A stretch of 64,000 nt of DNA from Oxytricha trifallax (taxonomy: Eukaryota > Ciliophora > Spirotrichea > Sporadotrichida > Oxytrichidae). The DNA lies in NCBI GenBank assembly GCA_000711775.1, contig ARYC01001566.1, positions 1 to 64,000 of the forward strand, written 5' to 3'. This document shows, in pieces, positions 58,371-64,000 of the stretch (position 1 is the first letter of the stretch; every line of letters starts with the position of its first letter). The notes beneath the pieces were generated by a model. That model made no database searches. It saw only the letters and a list, made by a program, of their open reading frames with translations, and had not been told where the DNA came from. The position numbers and the translations under genes are program-made.

Positions 58371-60600
58371 AGTATCTTTTCGAAAAAAATATTTTAATTA
58401 CTTACAATATTTTAAAGTGTAATTGATGGTGATGGTGTATAAGAAGAACTAACATTAAAATCAAAAGTTTAAATTGTTAACAGCAACTTATGTTTATATT
58501 TTTATAAACAAATTAATAAAATGACTACAATATTCTCAACCAATTTGACATTTTAAGAGTTAAATTTGATATTATAAATAAAATAATGTCAACTAAGGTT
58601 CAAATTTTATATAAAACATTATATATTTTTCTACAATCTTTAGTAATTTTCTATTAAAATCATATTTATCATTGCACTTTTTCTTTATTGGCTTTAAAAT
58701 GGCTAAGTATATGGTTGTTAACATTTAATTCAAAATTTCAATCAATCATTCTACTTATTTATAATAAAAGTAATTTCTGTTTTAATGCAAATTTATATTT
58801 AGATATATATTTTTTATTATTTATTCACTATTGCTTCTCCTATTAAATAAAAGTAAACATGTCTATATTTATTTATTATTTTATAGAATCAATTGAAGAA
58901 TATATGCTTTTGATTCTGTATAAATACGAAAAATTATAAATCATATAAAGTTGTTAATAAGTCTATAAAATTATTTAAACACTTCATAGTTTAACTTTAT
59001 TAATTTATTCGCTATAATTTTGAAAAACATAATCTAATTAATGAGGAAAATATTCATGGTTGAAAATAAATCACTAATTTATTTATTATTAAAAGTTGTG
59101 ATACATTTGCCGTAATTATTATTTTAAATTTCCCAATTATTTACAGTATTTTCCAAGTTTTTTTAATCGAAATTTATTATTCTATTGTTTCCTTCTTCAT
59201 ATTATGTATCCGTAGAAATTTGCAATTCTCATGTTTATTACTTTTATTAGAGTAGTCAACGATATAAGATATGAAAAATCAATGAAAAGAAATTTATATT
59301 CATTTCATTGATTGTGTATGCTGTTGTAAGGATATATGATCACATCTTTATTAAGAATTCTTTTCATTTAAAGATTATTAAATATAATTCTAATAATTAA
59401 ATTAAGGAGGCAATTCAACTTATAAAATTTTATTTAACATGTAATATTAATTGATTTTCTAAATATGAGCATGTTTTTATTATCAATTAATAATTATATT
59501 TTATATATTTCATAACATTGAATTAGAAAATTCAAAAATGAAGGATACATAAGTGAAACATTAAAAATAATAAAGATTATGAATCTAACATAATTTAATT
59601 TATAATAAATAAAATATAATAATTTATATCTTAAATTTAAATAGCTTATAAATTTTCCCTTCCTCTAATTATTAATTGGCTTGAATATTTATTGTTAAAA
59701 TAATTAATTTATTCACATTTAATCTCAAATATACACTCAAATTTATTTTAAATTTTGTTTCCTTATTTAAATTAATAAAAATATTTCATAAAGATTTTAG
59801 ATTATTTCAATATTGCTTAAAAATTTAATTTTTGTTTAGTTAAAATTTATTATTTAAGTAAATATAATCTTTTCCTTAATATAATATTCGATCCTTTGCT
59901 TATCTTAGACTAGAAAATGAAGTTTTAAAAATCAATGTTATCAATTATTATTATTTTTGCTCACCAAAGCTTAAATATAAATATTTGTTCCTAAATCAAC
60001 AGATTAAATATATATATCAATTATATTAGAAATTTATGATATTTTAATATATTAATTTATGGCGCGCTTTACCAGAATCACTGAGTTAATATTTTCTTTG
60101 TTTAAAAATGATCTTTTCATATTTACAAGTAAGCAATAAGAATTATATTCCTTAGTGAACTTAATTATTATTATTATTTAATATAGGATGTAGTTTTGCA
60201 ACCTATTCTCTTGGTTATACCAAATCATCATTAGTTAAAAAGTGTTAATCCTGTGTAGTGTTTTTTTATAATTTTTTCATGCTATATTTTTAATTTCTTA
60301 ATAAATGCTTAGGTAGGAACTAAAAATATTTAATTATAGCTGCTGATATCATCTAAGTTGAGGAGTATACTACACCAGTTTGTTTTAGTTTGCTTTGTAG
60401 GCCTATCCGTAAATGTAATAGCATCTATTCATAGTGAAATACATTTCTAGCTTTTAAAATATCATTGCTTTTACTATCTTAAATAAATCAGTAATTTTAA
60501 ATAATTAATTGCATTTATTAAAAGTTTGGTAAATTAATTTATCCAATTTCTTATTATTATTATTATTATTATTATATACTTAATATTAAATAGGTGATAC
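58371..60600. other. AT-rich DNA, nothing recognised
   Basis: About 80 percent A+T. One GC-rich word, GGCGCGC, at 60062 is out of character but isolated. An (ATT)n run lies near 60553-60575. Confidence 0.5.
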
Positions 60601-61330
60601 ATCATGGTTTTGTTAGGGATGTGGAATATCGAGTGAAGAATAATTTTTTTTTATTTAGAAATATTGCATAAGTTTTGTGGAAAGCTTGTAATATTACTGA
60701 AGAGTTAAACATTAATAAAGGCTTGGAGACTCAATTGGTTGTTTTATGGTGAAGAAGATCTTAACCATACTTGGTATTCGTTGAATTGAAAAATGTTAAA
60801 ATAAGAGGTTATACTTACTTAATATACAATTCTATTTTATCTTCCTTTCAAGCTCTATCTTTTCTTACTTTTTATGATTTAATAACTTCGCTGAAATTTG
60901 AGCAATTTAACTATTTTTGCTGATTTTCAAACTCGATCTATATCTATAGTATGATTGAATATAGTATTCTGTTAGTATTTTTGAGGATTTATTTTTGATT
61001 TCCTCATATGCTAATTATTAGAAAATAAAGATTTAAGAGAGTGATTCTCTTGGTGGAAATTGATTTAAATGAGAAGATTTATTTAGATTCTTCATATTGG
61101 CAGAGTTATACTTGTTAATGCCTCGTTCTAGCACTATATCAAGAGTAGTTAGGTCCTCCAGTCGACTATATTGATGATTATTGGATGATAATGAAAAATC
61201 ACTTTCTTCTTCAGTATCTTATATTGCTCACAACAATATAATGATTGCAGAAAAATTATAAATTTATAAAAATTTTAGAGAGCTAACGTTGCCTCATGAA
61301 AATACATTACAAAATATAGAATGGCTCTGA
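60601..61330 (+). other. weak coding-like stretch
   Basis: Plus strand reads, with Gln at TAA/TAG and at least one break, LVEIDLNEKIYLDSSYWQSY, CLVLALYQEQLGPPVDYIDD and YWMIMKNHFLLQYLILLTT near 61040-61230. The composition is more protein-like than the neighbours. No family is identified. It could be a remnant. Confidence 0.25.
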
Positions 61331-62237
61331 TGCATTTTTTGACTGTTAAAAAATCTCTTTAATTTTTATCATCGAGTATAATTATTCTTATATTACTAAT
61401 AGCTTATATCATTTCTTATCCAATATACACTTCTATGCTTTATATACTTATATTTTCCAAAGTCTTTCTAAACTTTCGAATGAAATGAAATTTTAAAATG
61501 GCTACAGTTTATCAATGTTAAAATTTTATATGCTAGTTCAATTAATAAGTTGACGAGAAGAAGTATAAATAAAGTTTCATCAATATTTTAATTTATAAGA
61601 ATTAGTTTTCCTTTTCCTGATGATAAATTTTATGTTTGCAATCTATGTTCCTCGATATAAAAACTTACAAGTTGAATTTTGCTTTATCAAAGTTGCAATA
61701 ACTCATCTTATAATTATTGATATTTCAATATACAAACGTAATGCTCGTCTATATAGAATAATTACTACTCAATTTACCCGAATAATAAGTTGAATAAGGC
61801 ACCACTACTTAATATAAAGTTAAAGTAACTTTTTGAAAAAGAATCTCATTCGAAATGAGACATTAGCTTTCATTAATTAAAAATTATTTATAGCTTTTAA
61901 AATCAATAATATACACTTTAAAAAAGGTTCTTAACATAACAAGCGCAAATTTTATAAAATATCGGAAGAATTGGATATATACTTGAATTAGTTTCAATAA
62001 AAATTTATGTGAATAAAAATTATTTTCTCCCTCCAATTTAAAGTTGTATTACACTTTTATTATACTATTATCAAAAAGCAGAATTATGGAGTAATAAATT
62101 GGTTTGCAGATGTGACTTTAGCTTTAATAAGTTGCAATATTTAACAGATTATTTATACAATAGTGAAAAGAAATTATTATATTTTCATCAAATTTGATTT
62201 AGAAATTAATACTTGAATTGATTAAAAGTGTAGTAGT
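61331..62237. other. AT-rich spacer
   Basis: Nothing recognised up to the TBE end. Confidence 0.5.
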
Positions 62238-64000
62238 CAAAAAACCAAAACCCCTTAATGAGGTTTATAAGTGCTTTGATTTGTAGGGAATTTGTTAGGG
62301 GTTAAGGTTATCAATAGGTTTTAATGTGAAATTTATAGTAAATGTATTTAATTTAATCACTCAAAATGCACTTTTGGATCATGTGGGAGAGGTCTGAAGT
62401 TTATCTTACTTAACCACAACTCTATCTGCTCTATTGATATGTCTGATCTTGAGTTTGGTTTAATTATTATTGATTCTGCCATTTGTTTCATTGATTGAGA
62501 TACTCTTGTTTTGTCAATAAATTGCTTTATTCTTTGTTTAGCATCCTTCTCGCATCTTGTAGAGCAGTATTCATTGCGAGGCATATCGCACTCTATTATT
62601 ATTGCTGCTAAAGCCCACACATCCCACTAAAAGTCTCCATCTCTCCGGTCTTCTCTTTCTGGATAGTACCCTTGCGTTCCCATTACAGTTCCAAGCCTTG
62701 ATACTTCCACTCTTTAGGCTCTGTTGAAATCGATTATTGCTACTATTACAGGTGAGAAGTTTATCATTTTATATTCTGGCTTCAAATCTCTGTGAACAAA
62801 CCCTAACTTATGAAGCTCTTTAATACCTATACGGTCTGAGTTGCTATTTATCCAAGTTACTTATGATTCCTTTGATCAGTTATGAAATCTCTTAGGGTCA
62901 TTTCATAGATTGGAAGTCTGAAAGCAACATGATCCTTGGCAAGGAGAACAGCATCTAGCTTGATTAAGTAACTACACTCTTTAAATTTTGCTTGAGTGAG
63001 AACTTGATACTCATTTGTAAACTCCATCTAATATTTATCATCACTTAAGAGATAGTTGAAGGGATACACCTTGTATGCGTATTGATGATCATTGATAACT
63101 TTCTTATCAAAGGAGTCTTCTAATATTAGGTAGCTTTAAAGAGAAGTTTCTAGGTCAATTTAAGCAAGAACCGGTATTTTCTTGTATTAAATCTTGATCA
63201 TAATTTTTGTTATTTCAGAGGTCAGTTGGTTGCGTGCCTTCCTAACGTACTCTAACTCTCTTGCTTATTCAGGCACTACGACCTTAGAATATTCCCTCGC
63301 TTTTCTTTTGTTGAGAAGCTTCAGCTCAACTTCATGATTCTCAACTTCTATATCTTTCTTGTGGAGCTTTTAATAGATGCTTCTTCAAGTTTCTTGTATG
63401 AGAGTATTGCTTATGGCACTCAAAGCAGTCATACTATCCATCTATTTTATCATGCTTTAAGTATACAGTGGGCTTGGCTTCTCTATGCTCTTTCTTCTGT
63501 CTGTACCAGCTTGATTTATGAGCAAAATCTCTCTCACATAGCTCACAAAAATAGACTTCAGCTTCTTCAGTTTGTATAGGAATTTCATTACTACCTTTCT
63601 CCTCCTCTCTGTCTCCCACACACTTATTTGCCATTTATTTTCTATTATTAATTTCTATTTTAATAACAGAGACCTCAAGTGATAGCTCTGGTAGTTCCTT
63701 ATAAGAGTTCATTCACAGCTATCACACTTTTTATTGCTGCCAAAGGTAAGTCTCATTTGGTTTGATGGAAGTGCTGTTGTTTTTCTTAAAATATTAGCCC
63801 TCATATTTAAATTTGAATTTAAAATTATAAAACTGCCTCTATAACTGAGAGCTTTATGATAGCTTTGCAAGCCTACAAGTTTCAAGGGAAGTTCTTAGAG
63901 TATGAGAGAAGAATTATGAGTGTTAAGAGACGATCCAGTTCTACATATGGGTGAGGAAGAAACCATTTTTACTTTCAATAATAAGTTGATTATAGTACGT
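62238..64000. mobile_element. TBE transposon, copy C, left part (runs off the window)
   Basis: The terminal sequence CAAAAAACCAAAACCCC is followed by TTAATGAGGTTTATAAGTGC, with AGT just outside (62235-62237), an ANT-type target. The terminal inner sequence GGGAATTTGTTAGGGG matches copy B. Contains the 57-kDa gene on minus and the start of the divergent intergenic region. The 22-kDa and transposase genes would lie beyond 64000. Confidence 0.9.
62357..63634 (-). pseudogene. TBE 57-kDa zinc-finger/kinase gene, copy C
   Basis: ATG 63632-63634 (MANKCVGDREEEKG) to TGA 62357-62359 (end KVHFE), about 425 codons. Fingers CELC...H and CFEC...H lie at residues about 30-80. The end retains the carboxyl part (MWALAAIIIECDMPRNEYC) that is lost in copy B. 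Relative to copy B, one base is missing near 62830, just before the HKLG-FVHR block, and a second frame change must lie between there and 63434. It is otherwise well preserved. Divergent from the missing 22-kDa gene. Confidence 0.8.

Noticed and set aside
60062-60068. GGCGCGC word as a site mark
   Set aside because: A single occurrence with no symmetry to flanking sequence or gene context.

Overview
The window looks like germline (micronuclear) DNA of a spirotrich ciliate of the Oxytricha/Stylonychia type. Three observations support this. Real coding stretches use TAA and TAG inside frames as glutamine, with TGA as the only stop. Three transposons end in the telomere-like motif AAAACCCCAAAACCCC or a decayed version of it, and carry the three-gene set of TBE elements. 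The background is very AT-rich, with satellite DNA, foldback elements and LINEs. The species cannot be fixed from the sequence alone.

Layout. 1-1480: satellite array (unit 186/193 bp). 1482-5586: TBE copy A with an intact zinc-finger/kinase gene. 5587-6010: piece of an unknown open frame abutting the TBE. 6581-10536: decayed TBE copy B with ATT target duplications. 13171-13588: foldback MITE. 14.5-18.4 kb, minus strand: broken-up, AT-interrupted segments of a gene whose MID and C-terminal PIWI pieces resemble Piwi proteins. 18783-22039 and 32343-35600: two LINEs of the same length (3257 and 3258 bp) with target duplications, set among older LINE-like remains. 36302-38113: long inverted repeat. 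38332-43255: a divergent relative of TBE with the same three genes but no telomeric ends. 45.5-58.4 kb: a run of large inverted-repeat elements, one with a clean 8-bp target duplication and an empty-site paralogue. 54.8-57.3 kb: a locally GC-rich, gene-like stretch that I could not identify. 58.4-62.2 kb: AT-rich DNA with little visible content. 62238-64000: the left part of TBE copy C.

The TBE gene set recurs in one arrangement: kinase/zinc-finger gene on minus, 22-kDa gene on plus, DDE transposase on minus, with the last two convergent. All three complete elements show a tiny spliced-looking intron at the same place in the 22-kDa gene, including the divergent element. In ciliates such elements are removed from the somatic genome during development, and Piwi proteins guide that process. 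A Piwi-like germline locus beside these elements is therefore notable, although the copy here looks decayed.

Most remaining sequence is AT-rich germline-limited DNA. Boundaries of decayed elements are approximate, and translations were made by eye.
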